Of a stretch of DNA of 64,000 bases, positions 45,033 to 54,050 are shown one piece after another. Each line of letters starts with the position of its first letter. The stretch's first letter is position 1. Below the pieces are notes generated by a model. The model saw only the letters and a program-made list of their open reading frames with translations. It searched no databases and had not been told where the DNA came from. A program made the translations under genes and the position numbers. Origin of the DNA: Sulfurospirillum sp. UCH001 (GTDB lineage: Bacteria > Campylobacterota > Campylobacteria > Campylobacterales > Sulfurospirillaceae); NCBI RefSeq assembly GCF_001548035.1, contig NZ_AP014723.1, forward strand, positions 1,116,001-1,180,000. Reading direction: 5' to 3'.

Positions 45033-46121
45033 TTAACGCTCGGTACAAGAGATACAAGGATCGATGCTGTTAAAAATTAATGCAACATCATCAATGCTAT
45101 TATTGGGCATCATCACTTTGAGTGCTTCCCAGTTCATATATGTGGGAACACGCCATTTCATGCGCTCAGGTTTTTGCGAGCCATTGGTTTTAAGGTAATA
45201 CACCAACTCGCCTCGTGGTGCTTCGGAGCGAGAGATCGCTTCGCCTTCAGGGATAAGTGAGCGTGTTGGAAGAACAACATCCCCCTTTGGTAGCATATCT
45301 AATGCTTGATGAAGGAGTTTCATTGACTCTAAAATTTCATAAAGCCTTACTTTCGCACGAGAAAGCACATCGCCATCTTTTTGAAGTACTACATCAAATG
45401 AAAGTTTGTCATAAGCGGCGTATGGAGAACGTTTTCGCACATCATTGTTAACACCGCTTGCACGTGCAACTGGTCCTACAACGCCTAATTTTAGAGCATC
45501 TTCATAACGTAGCACTCCCACGCCTCCAATGCGAGCGATCAGTGTAGCATCGGTTTCAAAAAGAGCGATAAAGGCTTCAATTTTGCTTTTATTTTTATGT
45601 AGAACTTCTCTGATAGATGCAATCAGGATTGCATCAAGGTCAAACTTGACTCCGCCGATGGTATTGGCACTTAGATCCATTCGGTTTCCCCAAATGGCCT
45701 CTTTAAGGTCTTGAAAATCTTCTCTGGTTTCTAAAAGCTTGGTCATCAGAGATTTATTGTGAATGAGATGCGCTAACATACCAAGGTTAAAGAGATGGCT
45801 TGCAATGCGTTTGATCTCATCAGCAACGACTCGAAGGTATTTTGCACGCTCAGGTAACTGAAGTCCAGCGATTTTCTCTACTGCCATACAGTAGGTAAAA
45901 GGGTGGTTGTTAGAGCAGAGCGCACACACTTTTTCAGTAATGATAAGATTTTGTAAAAAGTTTCTTTGAAGCACAATAGACTCGATACCACGATGCACAA
46001 AACCATTGATCATATCGACGCTTTTAATGGTTTTACCATCATCATTTGGTTCTATTTTAAAATAAACAGGCTCTTCAAGTGCTACGTCAAAAGGTCCTAA
46101 AATCACTTTTGTTTTATCCAT
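45033..46121 (-). CDS. Group 4-type [NiFe] hydrogenase large subunit
   Basis: A 362-residue catalytic subunit of the CooH/EchE/HycE type. Both nickel-binding pairs are present: EKVCALCSNNHPF near residue 60-72 and DPCISCTER at the very end, so the protein should be a real hydrogenase and not an Nuo-like relative. It ends at the Arg after the last motif, so there is no C-terminal peptide for a maturation protease to remove. The ATG at 46121 has a GGAG site; the frame reaches 46178. Overlaps the previous gene by 8 bases. Confidence 0.88.
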   Translation of the reverse strand: MDKTKVILGPFDVALEEPVYFKIEPNDDGKTIKSVDMINGFVHRGIESIVLQRNFLQNLIITEKVCALCSNNHPFTYCMAVEKIAGLQLPERAKYLRVVADEIKRIASHLFNLGMLAHLIHNKSLMTKLLETREDFQDLKEAIWGNRMDLSANTIGGVKFDLDAILIASIREVLHKNKSKIEAFIALFETDATLIARIGGVGVLRYEDALKLGVVGPVARASGVNNDVRKRSPYAAYDKLSFDVVLQKDGDVLSRAKVRLYEILESMKLLHQALDMLPKGDVVLPTRSLIPEGEAISRSEAPRGELVYYLKTNGSQKPERMKWRVPTYMNWEALKVMMPNNSIDDVALIFNSIDPCISCTER

Positions 46122-46608
46122 GAAGGACTCCTTTTTCAGCTTTAACCTTGTCCCATAATTCTTGATTGACCTTACCACTCATTGCAAAAGAGAGTGAGTA
46201 ATACTCTTTGACAAGATCCTCTTTTAGGGCTTCATCTAAGAAGAGACGTTTTGGATTAGGATGGTTTTCAAGGGTGATACCATAAAGTTCACTGAGTTCT
46301 CTCTCCGTCCAGTCTGCACTTTTAAACAAAGGTGTAATGGAAGGAACAGAGGCGTCACTCACGTGTAGTTTCATATTGAGCATGATGCCATCTAAATCAA
46401 AGTGATAAACCAATTCATGGGCATCTTCTTTTTTATAGGCAGTTATCATGCACACTCGTGCATTCAATGTTTGCAAAATTTCAGCAATGCGAAGAAAAAG
46501 CGTTTTGTCATCGATGGCGCACCAAAGACTATCTCCTTGCGTCTCAAAATGACAACTTAGTTTTAAAGTAGTGCAAATATCATTCAGTTTTTGATGTAAG
46601 GCTTTCAT
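46114..46608 (-). CDS. NuoC/EchD-type (30-kDa) hydrogenase subunit
   Basis: A 164-residue subunit related to the N-terminal part of HycE, EchD, CooU and NuoC. Recognisable is the C-terminal SADWTERELSELYGITLENHPNPKRL segment (about residues 103-130), the family hallmark. It is structural and sits between small and large subunits in group 4 complexes. It is placed directly after the two-cluster ferredoxin gene. Confidence 0.85.
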   Translation of the reverse strand: MKALHQKLNDICTTLKLSCHFETQGDSLWCAIDDKTLFLRIAEILQTLNARVCMITAYKKEDAHELVYHFDLDGIMLNMKLHVSDASVPSITPLFKSADWTERELSELYGITLENHPNPKRLFLDEALKEDLVKEYYSLSFAMSGKVNQELWDKVKAEKGVLHG

Positions 46609-47034
46609 TTAGAGGGCTCTCTTTGCAAAAGTATGGTCACGCCTGCATGTGGGGCAGAGGTTAAAAAGTGCTGTGAGCTCTTCATTCACATTCTTAAACC
46701 CTTTTTGAAGCATGTTTTTTGGAACATTTATCATTGGTTCATGGCATTTTGAACAGGTCCCGTACTCGACGATATTTGTTGTAACTGAGGTGTACTTTTC
46801 ACTTTGTGGTGTTGCCTCTGCCAGTGTAGAACTGAGTGTTATAGCCCCTGTTGGACAAAAGTATGCACAGTTTCCGCATAAGGTACAGGTATTGTGCCAG
46901 ATGAAAAAGTCGTAGCTTTGTTGTGGCGTGATACACGAGATATTAATTGCACCAGCGGGGCAAACAAAAGCACAGGTTTGGCACAAAACACACTGGTCTT
47001 TTTGAAATGCAACTTTTCCTTTATAGGTATTCAT
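46609..47034 (-). CDS. HycF/CooX-like ferredoxin subunit with extra CxxC pair
   Basis: A 141-residue protein with two [4Fe-4S] motifs, CVLCQTCAFVCP near residue 15 and CTLCGNCAYFCP near 50, then an additional pair CSKC and CPTC (about 90 and 126) resembling a zinc ribbon or rubredoxin-like site. It should wire the small subunit to the electron donor. The ATG at 47034 overlaps the small-subunit stop (ATGA). Confidence 0.85.
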   Translation of the reverse strand: MNTYKGKVAFQKDQCVLCQTCAFVCPAGAINISCITPQQSYDFFIWHNTCTLCGNCAYFCPTGAITLSSTLAEATPQSEKYTSVTTNIVEYGTCSKCHEPMINVPKNMLQKGFKNVNEELTALFNLCPTCRRDHTFAKRAL

Positions 47035-47444
47035 GCGTTCACCTTCTCTTTCCAAAGTGCACAGGCTTTAACAAGTCCATCGACAATACTTTGTGGTGGA
47101 GGCGGGCAACCTGCGATATTAACATCTACATTGACAAAACGATCTAATGGTCCTTCGATGGAATAACTATCTCGAAAGACACCACCCGTTACAGGACAAA
47201 TCCCCATAGCGACAACTACTTTATTTTCAGGCAAGCGTTTGAGGGTTGCTTCTAAGAAAGGTTTGGAGCGTGTGGTGATAGATCCTGTAACGATGACGAT
47301 ATTTGCCTCTTCAGGAGTGTTCGTGTAGGTGCATTGAAGGCTATCGAAGCCAAATTTTGGAACAAGGATGCTGGCTAAAAGCTCAACATCACAACCATTG
47401 CAGGAACCTGCATTGATACGATAAACGTTGATGTTATCTACCAT
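47031..47444 (-). CDS. Group 4-type [NiFe] hydrogenase small subunit (NuoB-like)
   Basis: A 137-residue small subunit of the CooL/EchC/HycG type carrying the proximal [4Fe-4S] cluster: SCNGCDVELLA near residue 13, GICPVTGGVF near 82 and AGCPPPPQSIVDGL near 111. The ATG at 47444 is the family start; the frame is open to 47567, but the extra residues look like intergenic sequence. First gene of the leftward hydrogenase operon; upstream inverted repeats at 47527-47545 may be regulatory. Confidence 0.88.
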   Translation of the reverse strand: MVDNINVYRINAGSCNGCDVELLASILVPKFGFDSLQCTYTNTPEEANIVIVTGSITTRSKPFLEATLKRLPENKVVVAMGICPVTGGVFRDSYSIEGPLDRFVNVDVNIAGCPPPPQSIVDGLVKACALWKEKVNA

Positions 47445-47526
47445 AAAGGGTCTCTTTAGTTTATAGTTTATGACTAATATTAATTCAACCAATAAAGATT
47501 GATTTAAAGTTGGTATTGTAACACAA

Positions 47527-47545
47527 TTATCAGTGATAACATCAC
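47527..47545. promoter_or_regulatory. Overlapping inverted repeats upstream of the hydrogenase operon
   Basis: TTATCAGTGATAA (47527-47539, centre G) and GTGATAACATCAC (47533-47545) overlap, about 85-100 bases upstream of the small-subunit start and 75-95 upstream of the divergent HD gene. They could be an operator for a dimeric regulator; the regulator is not identified. Confidence 0.35.
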
Positions 47546-47620
47546 AAAAAATGGAACTTTTTTTCAAAGAATTTCAGATGCAAAGCGGTAAAATAAATTA
47601 TTTATAGCTAAAGGATCAAA

Positions 47621-48184
47621 ATGCCAAAAAGAGAGGAAGCCTTTGCATTACTAAGCGCATATAACGGTGATGCGCTTGTGACACATGGATTAGCGGTTGA
47701 GGGAACGATGCGGTATATGGCGCGCAAAGCAGGAGAAGATGAAGAACTGTGGGGTATTGTTGGGCTTTTGCATGATTTGGATTATGAAAAATTTCCTGAA
47801 CAACACTGTCATAAAACAGCGCAAATTTTGCGAGAAAAAGGCTATAGCGAAGAGATTATCCGTGCTATTATGTCGCATGGCTGGGGCATTTGTACGGATG
47901 TTGAACCACAAAGCAGAATGGAAAAAACCCTTTATGCGGTCGATGAACTGACAGGACTCATCACTGCATGTGCGTTGGTTCGCCCAAGTCGCTCGGTCAT
48001 GGACTTAGAGCTTTCATCGGCTAAGAAGAAATATAAAGATGCGCGTTTTGCCGCAGGAGCGAGTAGAGAAGTCATCCAAAAGGGTGCTGATATATTAGGT
48101 GTTAGCATCGATGAACTCATCGTGGATGTCATTACAGCGATGAGAGAAATTGCGCCTAGTTTAAGGCTTGAGATGAAAGCTTAA
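47621..48184 (+). CDS. HD-domain phosphohydrolase-like protein
   Basis: A 187-residue HD-domain protein. The metal ligands are in VTHGLAVE (first His), GLLHDLDYEKFPEQH (HD pair near residue 51) and MSHGWG, with a later AVDELTGL Asp. Such proteins are phosphohydrolases acting on nucleotides or unknown substrates. The start has an AAAGGA site. It ends next to the converging MFS gene. Confidence 0.83.
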   Translation: MPKREEAFALLSAYNGDALVTHGLAVEGTMRYMARKAGEDEELWGIVGLLHDLDYEKFPEQHCHKTAQILREKGYSEEIIRAIMSHGWGICTDVEPQSRMEKTLYAVDELTGLITACALVRPSRSVMDLELSSAKKKYKDARFAAGASREVIQKGADILGVSIDELIVDVITAMREIAPSLRLEMKA

Positions 48185-49396
48185 TTACGCTTTTGCTCTT
48201 TTGTAAATATAAGGAAAAAATAGCGCGATAATCAACAGTGCAGCGCAACCCTCCAAAAGAAGTGTTTGGGCTGCTCCAAGATAATGCGAAATGGTTCCTA
48301 TAAGAAGTGCTCCAAGCGGTTGCATTCCAAAAAATGCCATCGCAAAATAGCTGATAACTCTGCCTCTCATATGCGCATCAGATGTTGTTTGAAGCAGTGT
48401 ATTGATGATGGTGACATGAAGCATCATACCAAAGCCTGCGATGGTACAAAAGAGATAGGAAAAAAATAAGGTAGACGAAAGCGAGAAAAAGAGTATACCG
48501 AGCCCAAAACATGAAGTGGCAATGATAAGTAGTTTTCTAAGGTTGCTATTGGCTTTTAACGAAGCTAATAATATCGCGCCACTCAATGCTCCAAGACCCA
48601 CAAAACTATTCAAATACCCATAAATAGTAGCATCCCCACCCAATGTTTCTTTAGCAATAATTGGAAATAAAGTCGTATAAGGAAGTACGAGCAAGCTCAT
48701 AAGCGAGAGAAGCACGATAAGAATGCCTAACGAAGGTGTTGATCGTAAATAATGCAACCCATCTTTAAGGTCAGCAAGCATTTTTTGTGTACGTACTTGC
48801 GGTATATGTGCTGGTAGTTGCATCATCAGTAATGAGACGATCACAGCAATGAAACTAAGGGAATTGAGCATAAAACAGATACCTTCACCAAATGTTTCGA
48901 GTATAAAACCAGCAAATGCTGGACCAAGCAGGCGTGCAAGATTGACCATCGTTGAGTTCAGCGCTATGGCATTGCCAACATCTTCTTTTTTTTCAACCAT
49001 ATAATGCACTAAAGATTGTCGTGCTGGCACATCAAAGGCGTTGATGATACCCAAAAGAATACTAAGAACGATCAATTCAACAACAGAATAATCCGTAAAA
49101 ATAACAATTAATGTGACAACAATGGCTTGAAGCATGGATGCAAACTGTGTAAAAAGTAATACTTTGAAGCGATCATAACGATCGGCGATGGCTCCACCTA
49201 GAAGTGAGAGGAGAAATGAGGGAAATTGACTTGCAAACACACTAAGACCGAGGATAAAGGCAGAATGTGTTTGCATGTAGATAACCCAATATACAGCTGT
49301 TCTCTGCATCCATGTTCCCATCAAAGAGACAGATTGCCCTGCAAAAAAGAGTCGATAATTACGGCTTTGAAAAGCTCTAAAAGTGTGAATGTTCAT
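48185..49396 (-). CDS. MFS transporter (drug efflux/enterobactin-exporter-like, DHA3 type)
   Basis: A 403-residue, 12-helix major facilitator. The start FRAFQSRNYRLFFAGQSVSL MGTWMQR is characteristic of the EntS/DHA3 branch, and the A-motif loop GGAIADRYDRFKVLL lies near residue 64. It is a single gene between an HD-domain gene and the lut genes. Substrate unknown. Confidence 0.88.
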   Translation of the reverse strand: MNIHTFRAFQSRNYRLFFAGQSVSLMGTWMQRTAVYWVIYMQTHSAFILGLSVFASQFPSFLLSLLGGAIADRYDRFKVLLFTQFASMLQAIVVTLIVIFTDYSVVELIVLSILLGIINAFDVPARQSLVHYMVEKKEDVGNAIALNSTMVNLARLLGPAFAGFILETFGEGICFMLNSLSFIAVIVSLLMMQLPAHIPQVRTQKMLADLKDGLHYLRSTPSLGILIVLLSLMSLLVLPYTTLFPIIAKETLGGDATIYGYLNSFVGLGALSGAILLASLKANSNLRKLLIIATSCFGLGILFFSLSSTLFFSYLFCTIAGFGMMLHVTIINTLLQTTSDAHMRGRVISYFAMAFFGMQPLGALLIGTISHYLGAAQTLLLEGCAALLIIALFFPYIYKRAKA

Positions 49397-49645
49397 AGTG
49401 TAATTATAGCGGAGTTCGTCTTTGAACGTGTTTGAGAAGTGAGGGTATTTGATGAACGAAACAGTGTTACTGTATCAGAAAGTAAAGTCCCCTTTATTTC
49501 TTTTTTCAATCTTCATAATCTCATACATTCATCATTCGTGTGAGCTACAATGTTTGTATATTTGGATTAAATATAATAATTTATGTTTAATTAAGATTTT
49601 CAATATGCTTGTAAATAATATTTCACAATACAAGGAGATACGCGT

Positions 49646-50209
49646 ATGTTTGAGAATTTTAAAGCAAGAGCTGAAAACTCAGGCAATACTGAAGTAAAAC
49701 GCTTTGCAACAACGGCTGGGGCGCTTGACTTTATAGAAGAGCTTTTCAAAAAAGAGGAGATAAACAACGAAGTAGGCTCATACGCTGTTTGGGCGGATAG
49801 TCCTATTTTAAAGCAGTTTGACAACCAAGCTATGGCGCAAAAGTTTCCTGGTCTTTATTTTGAAGTTAATAAAGAGCTCGCCAAAGGCGCAAAAATTGGC
49901 ATTACACAGTTGAAATGGGGTTTAGCAGAAACAGGCAGTATGGCACAAGATTCAACTGACATTGCTCAACGCTTAGCATCTGCGCTTGCGTGGATTCACG
50001 TAGCCATTCTTCCAACATCAAAAATCATTGCGGATATTCCTGCTTTGATGACAAAGATGCACCCAAAAGATGATAAATACATTACGCTCATTACAGGGGC
50101 TAGTAAAACAGCAGATATTGAACGTGTACTTGCCATCGGTGTTCATGGTCCAGAGCGTTTGGTTATAGTGTGTGTCGATGATTTAGAGTTAGAAGGAGTA
50201 GCATCATGA
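49646..50209 (+). CDS. lutC: LutC/YkgG-type LUD-domain protein (L-lactate utilisation)
   Basis: A 187-residue LUD-domain protein similar to LutC, one of three components of the non-flavin L-lactate dehydrogenase complex that oxidises lactate to pyruvate. Typical segments are GLAETGSMAQDS near 92, HVAILPTSKIIADIPALMTK near 112 and GVHGPERLVIVCVDD near the end. An AAGGAGA site precedes the ATG. It overlaps the next gene by 4 bases. The 249 bases upstream hold no gene I can support; a TATAAT box lies near 49571. Confidence 0.88.
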   Translation: MFENFKARAENSGNTEVKRFATTAGALDFIEELFKKEEINNEVGSYAVWADSPILKQFDNQAMAQKFPGLYFEVNKELAKGAKIGITQLKWGLAETGSMAQDSTDIAQRLASALAWIHVAILPTSKIIADIPALMTKMHPKDDKYITLITGASKTADIERVLAIGVHGPERLVIVCVDDLELEGVAS

Positions 50210-52332
50210 AACACGATATGTCAGAATCCATCCACAAAGCCCTTGAAAATCAAAACCTAGCAGGTATTTTAGACAGATGGAATTACCCAGCAACACGTGC
50301 AAAAGCGTTTGAAGGTGTTGATTTTGAGGCACTACGTACTCAAATTGCAGATATTAAAGGTGAAGCAGCTGGTCATCTTCGTGAACTTGCATACACCTTT
50401 AAGAAAAATGCCGAAGCCAATGGCATAAAAGTTTTCATCGCCAACAGTCCAGAAGCTGCGCGTGAATACATCGCAAATTTGTGTCAAGAAAAAGGTGTTA
50501 AAAAAATCGTCAAATCAAAATCAATGGCTACAGAAGAGATCCATCTGAACCATTTCCTTGATAAGTTTGACATCCAATCTGATGAAACGGATTTGGGGGA
50601 ATGGATCTGTCAGCTTGCGCACCAAACACCCTCACATATGGTTATGCCTGCACTTCACTTAACCAAAGAGGAGATTTCAGACCTTTTTGCAAAAGAGACC
50701 AAACAACCGCTTGACAATGACATTCAAAAACTCGTTAAAGTTGCACGAAAAGCGATTCGCGAGAAGTTCTTTGAAGCCGATATGGGAATTTCAGGAGCGA
50801 ATATCGCGATTGCAGAGACAGGCTCTATCGTCATCTGTACCAACGAAGGAAATGCACGTTTGGTCACAACGCTTCCAAAGATACACGTTGCATTGGTTGG
50901 TCTTGAAAAACTCGTACCTAACTATACCGATGCTGCACCTATTTTAGCAGCACTTCCACGAAACGCAACCAGTCAGCTTCTTACCAGTTATGCTTCTTTT
51001 ATCTCTGCACCAACGTTGAATGATGATGGTTCAATGAAAGAGGTACACATTGTTTTGATGGACAATAATCGTACCAAAATGGCAGAAGATCCAAAGTTTA
51101 AAGAAGCACTTCAGTGTATTCGCTGTGCCGCCTGTTTGAACGTGTGCCCTGTTTATCGTTTGGTTACAGGACACGTGTTTGGCGACATCTACACAGGAGG
51201 TATTGGTACGATTTTAACCGCATGGTTCAACAAATTAAAGTCTGCCGAAGACATCCAAGCGCTCTGTATCGGTTGTGATAAATGTAAAGAGATATGTGCC
51301 GCTAAAATCGATATCCCTGGGCTTATTTTAGAGCTTCGTCATCGTGCGGCGGATAAAGAAGGATTGCCATTTATCTATAAAACTGCACTTGAAGTCATCA
51401 ATAACCGTAGAGTCTTTCATGGCATGTTGCGTGCGGCTTCTGTACTTCAAAAACCATTTGTCAAAGAGGGTTTCATCCGCCACTTGCCGATGTTCCTCTC
51501 TGGTTTATCTGAGTACCGAAGTTTACCTTCTGTCGCCCCTGTACCATTCCGTGATATCTTTAAAACCATTGTACAGCCTAAATGCGAAGAAAAAGCAGTC
51601 TTTTACGCAGGCTGTGCACTTGATTTCGTGTATCCAGATGCAGGTGTTGCAATCGTGAAGATTTTGAACAAAGCGGGAATCGAAGTGCTCTTCCCTGATG
51701 AGCAATCATGCTGTGGTATTCCTCATTGGGGAAGTGGCTCGTTTGATATGGCAGCGGACGCGGCAGAACGCAATATCTTGCCTCTCTTAGAAGGCGATCC
51801 TAAATATATCGTGGTCAGTTGTGCAAGTTGTACCACCGCTTTGAAAAAAGAGTGGGCAAAAATCCTCAAAGAGCAACACAGAGAGGCATTAATTCCTAAA
51901 GCAAATGAAGTCTCGTCACGAACGTACATGTTCACCGAATTGGTTGACAAACTCATTAAAGAGAAAAGACTCACTCCCAAAGAAGGCGTGGAGCTTCATA
52001 CGCTTACTTACCATGATTCTTGCCATGCAAAACGCCATGTGGGTATTTTCAAAGAGCCTAGAGCTGCACTGAGTGCTGCTGGTTATGAAATCAAAGAGAT
52101 GAATGAGTGTGATACGTGCTGTGGTATGGGTGGTTCATATACCCTTAAACAACCAGAAATTTCAATGCAAATGCTTAAACGAAAGCTTGAAAACATTGAA
52201 GCAACAGGAGCAGAGTTTGTCACTGCTGAATGTCCAGGCTGTTTGATTCAGATACGAGGAGGGCTTGATAAGTCAGGTTCTAAAATTAAAGCGATTCACC
52301 CAGCTGAGCTGATGGTCGATAAGTTCAAATAA
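50206..52332 (+). CDS. Fused LutB-LutA iron-sulfur lactate oxidation protein
   Basis: A 708-residue fusion. Residues about 1-310 are a LUD domain (GISGANIAIAETGSIVICTN near 197), about 300-400 carry two [4Fe-4S] motifs (CIRCAACLNVCPVYR near 304, CIGCDKCKEICAAK near 352), together a LutB; residues about 460-708 have two CCG domains of LutA/LldE type (AGCALDFVYP to SCCGIPHWG, and SCHAKRHVGIF to CDTCCGMGGSY). In other bacteria LutA and LutB are separate genes. With LutC it should oxidise L-lactate and feed the quinone pool. No permease is adjacent. Confidence 0.9.
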   Translation: MKHDMSESIHKALENQNLAGILDRWNYPATRAKAFEGVDFEALRTQIADIKGEAAGHLRELAYTFKKNAEANGIKVFIANSPEAAREYIANLCQEKGVKKIVKSKSMATEEIHLNHFLDKFDIQSDETDLGEWICQLAHQTPSHMVMPALHLTKEEISDLFAKETKQPLDNDIQKLVKVARKAIREKFFEADMGISGANIAIAETGSIVICTNEGNARLVTTLPKIHVALVGLEKLVPNYTDAAPILAALPRNATSQLLTSYASFISAPTLNDDGSMKEVHIVLMDNNRTKMAEDPKFKEALQCIRCAACLNVCPVYRLVTGHVFGDIYTGGIGTILTAWFNKLKSAEDIQALCIGCDKCKEICAAKIDIPGLILELRHRAADKEGLPFIYKTALEVINNRRVFHGMLRAASVLQKPFVKEGFIRHLPMFLSGLSEYRSLPSVAPVPFRDIFKTIVQPKCEEKAVFYAGCALDFVYPDAGVAIVKILNKAGIEVLFPDEQSCCGIPHWGSGSFDMAADAAERNILPLLEGDPKYIVVSCASCTTALKKEWAKILKEQHREALIPKANEVSSRTYMFTELVDKLIKEKRLTPKEGVELHTLTYHDSCHAKRHVGIFKEPRAALSAAGYEIKEMNECDTCCGMGGSYTLKQPEISMQMLKRKLENIEATGAEFVTAECPGCLIQIRGGLDKSGSKIKAIHPAELMVDKFK

Positions 52333-52347
52333 ATCATATATTAAAGG

Positions 52348-52370
52348 AGGAAGAGCATTACGCTCTTCCT
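52348..52370 (+). terminator. Intrinsic terminator after the lut genes
   Basis: AGGAAGAGC / GCTCTTCCT stem, five-base loop, followed by six T. The arm also gives a usable structure for the converging slyD gene. Confidence 0.88.
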
Positions 52371-52377
52371 TTTTTTA

Positions 52378-52848
52378 TTATCGTGCGTATTGCTCTTTAA
52401 TCTCTTCTTTGGTTGCTTGACGTACATCGGCTACAACACCGTGAAAGACAACATCAATACCCGCAAAAGGGTGATTGCCATCAAGAACGACATGCTCTTT
52501 TGTCACTTCTTTTACGATATAAATAATACTCTCTTCTTCACCACTGAGTTCATCTTCAATAATCTCTTCAAATTGTTCACCAACATGGATGTGGTCGTCA
52601 AATTCACTACGAGGCTGTGTAACGACTAAGGTTTCATCGTACTCGCCAAAAGACTCTTTATGGCTAAGTGCTACTTCGATTTCATCGCCTACCGTTTTGC
52701 CTTCAAGTGCTTTCTCGACTTTTGCAAAGACATCATTGTATCCGCCATGTAAATATACAAGTGGTTCATCACCTGTATCAAGAGGTGTTCCTTTTTTATC
52801 AAGCACACGGTAACTAAGAGTTACGACGCTATTTTTACCAATTTTCAT
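52378..52848 (-). CDS. slyD: SlyD-type FKBP peptidyl-prolyl cis-trans isomerase
   Basis: A 156-residue FKBP with the inserted-flap domain of SlyD: FKBP strands at the two ends (SVVTLSYRVLDKKGTPLDTG, then LVYLHGGYNDVFAKVEKALEGK), the flap GEYDETLVVTQPRSEFDD near 70-90 and NHPFAGIDVVFHGVVADVR near the end. The metal-binding His/Cys-rich tail of E. coli SlyD is missing. A folding helper, possibly for nickel enzymes. It overlaps the upstream aminotransferase gene by 4 bases. Confidence 0.88.
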   Translation of the reverse strand: MKIGKNSVVTLSYRVLDKKGTPLDTGDEPLVYLHGGYNDVFAKVEKALEGKTVGDEIEVALSHKESFGEYDETLVVTQPRSEFDDHIHVGEQFEEIIEDELSGEEESIIYIVKEVTKEHVVLDGNHPFAGIDVVFHGVVADVRQATKEEIKEQYAR

Positions 52849-53966
52849 TTTCTATCCTTTAAGTAATGTTTGAGTCTTTTGACACCTTCACGCATGTGTT
52901 CGATATTTCGAGTATAGGCAAAGCGAAGATAGTGGCTTGTTCCATTGCTCCCAAAATCAATTCCAGGAGTGGTTGCAACATGGATGGTTTCTAGGAGTTC
53001 TTTTGCAAATGCAAAGCTATCATTGGAGTATTTTGAGATGTTTGCCCAGATATAAAAAGCACCTTCTGGTTTTGCATCGATCTCAAAAAGCTCTGAGAGT
53101 TCTGCATATAAAAAATCACGTCTTGCTTTGAATTCTGCTTTGATCTTGGCAAGGTAACTCTCATCAAATGCTTCAAGTGCCCCATATTGGCTCAGTGTTG
53201 GTGCTGAGATGAAAAGATTTTGAGCGACAATTTCAGCATGACGAACTTGCTCTTTTGGCACGATAACCCAACCTAAACGCTGTCCTGGCATACAATAATA
53301 TTTAGAAAAACCATTGATGACAAAAACATTTTTTCTTCCAAATTCAAGTGCACAGTTCGCCTCTTTTTCATACGTCAAACCATGATAAAGTTCATCGGAG
53401 ATAAATGCGATACTGTGGGCTTCGCAGTGTTCAATGAGTGCTTTTAGGTTCTCTTTGGTGTAAATATTGCCTGTTGGATTGGCAGGAGAAGAGATCTGCA
53501 ATGCATCAAGAGAATGCGGTTTTAGATCATCCACATGCAATTCAAAATTATCCTCTTTACCAATAGGCATAAAATGCGGTTTGATATCAAGAAGATGTGC
53601 AAAGTTTTTATAACACGGATACGAAGGATCACTCATGCCAAGTGTTGCTCCGCTTTTAAGCGTAAGTGCATACGCAATTAAAAAAGCACCACTGGTTCCT
53701 GGTGTTAAAAAGATTTGATCGATGTCTATATGAACGCCATAGGTTGTTGCATAATGTTTCGCAACTTTTTCACGAAGAACAATAAGCCCATGACTTTGGG
53801 TATAAGAAAAGCGATTTTCATCAATGCTTTGATGTAATGCTTGTTTGACTTTAGGGGAGGGTGGAAGATCGGGTTGACCGATTTCAAAGTGGATACTATC
53901 GTCATATTTTTCAGCTTCTTTGACAATATCCATAACAATAAAAGAACTCATCTCATTGCAACGCAT
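52845..53966 (-). CDS. Class I/II pyridoxal-phosphate aminotransferase
   Basis: A 373-residue fold-type I aminotransferase. Visible are FEIGQPDLPPSPKVKQAL near the N-terminus, LTPGTSGAFLIAYALTLKSG (cofactor loop), SSPANPTGNIYTKENL, and the Schiff-base lysine in INGFSKYYCMPGQRLGWV near residue 222. Aspartate or aromatic/branched amino acids are likely substrates, not resolvable here. Translationally coupled to slyD. Confidence 0.88.
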   Translation of the reverse strand: MRCNEMSSFIVMDIVKEAEKYDDSIHFEIGQPDLPPSPKVKQALHQSIDENRFSYTQSHGLIVLREKVAKHYATTYGVHIDIDQIFLTPGTSGAFLIAYALTLKSGATLGMSDPSYPCYKNFAHLLDIKPHFMPIGKEDNFELHVDDLKPHSLDALQISSPANPTGNIYTKENLKALIEHCEAHSIAFISDELYHGLTYEKEANCALEFGRKNVFVINGFSKYYCMPGQRLGWVIVPKEQVRHAEIVAQNLFISAPTLSQYGALEAFDESYLAKIKAEFKARRDFLYAELSELFEIDAKPEGAFYIWANISKYSNDSFAFAKELLETIHVATTPGIDFGSNGTSHYLRFAYTRNIEHMREGVKRLKHYLKDRK

Positions 53967-54050
53967 ACAATAACCTTTGGGTGTTTAACCCTTGTTTTTT
54001 TGCGACATTATAGCCAATTAAAGAGAGAAACTTCCCCACGAAATGTGGGG

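Noticed and set aside
49449-49697. Open reading frame upstream of lutC
   Set aside because: AT-rich, low-complexity translation without a family pattern, and it overlaps the lutC start.
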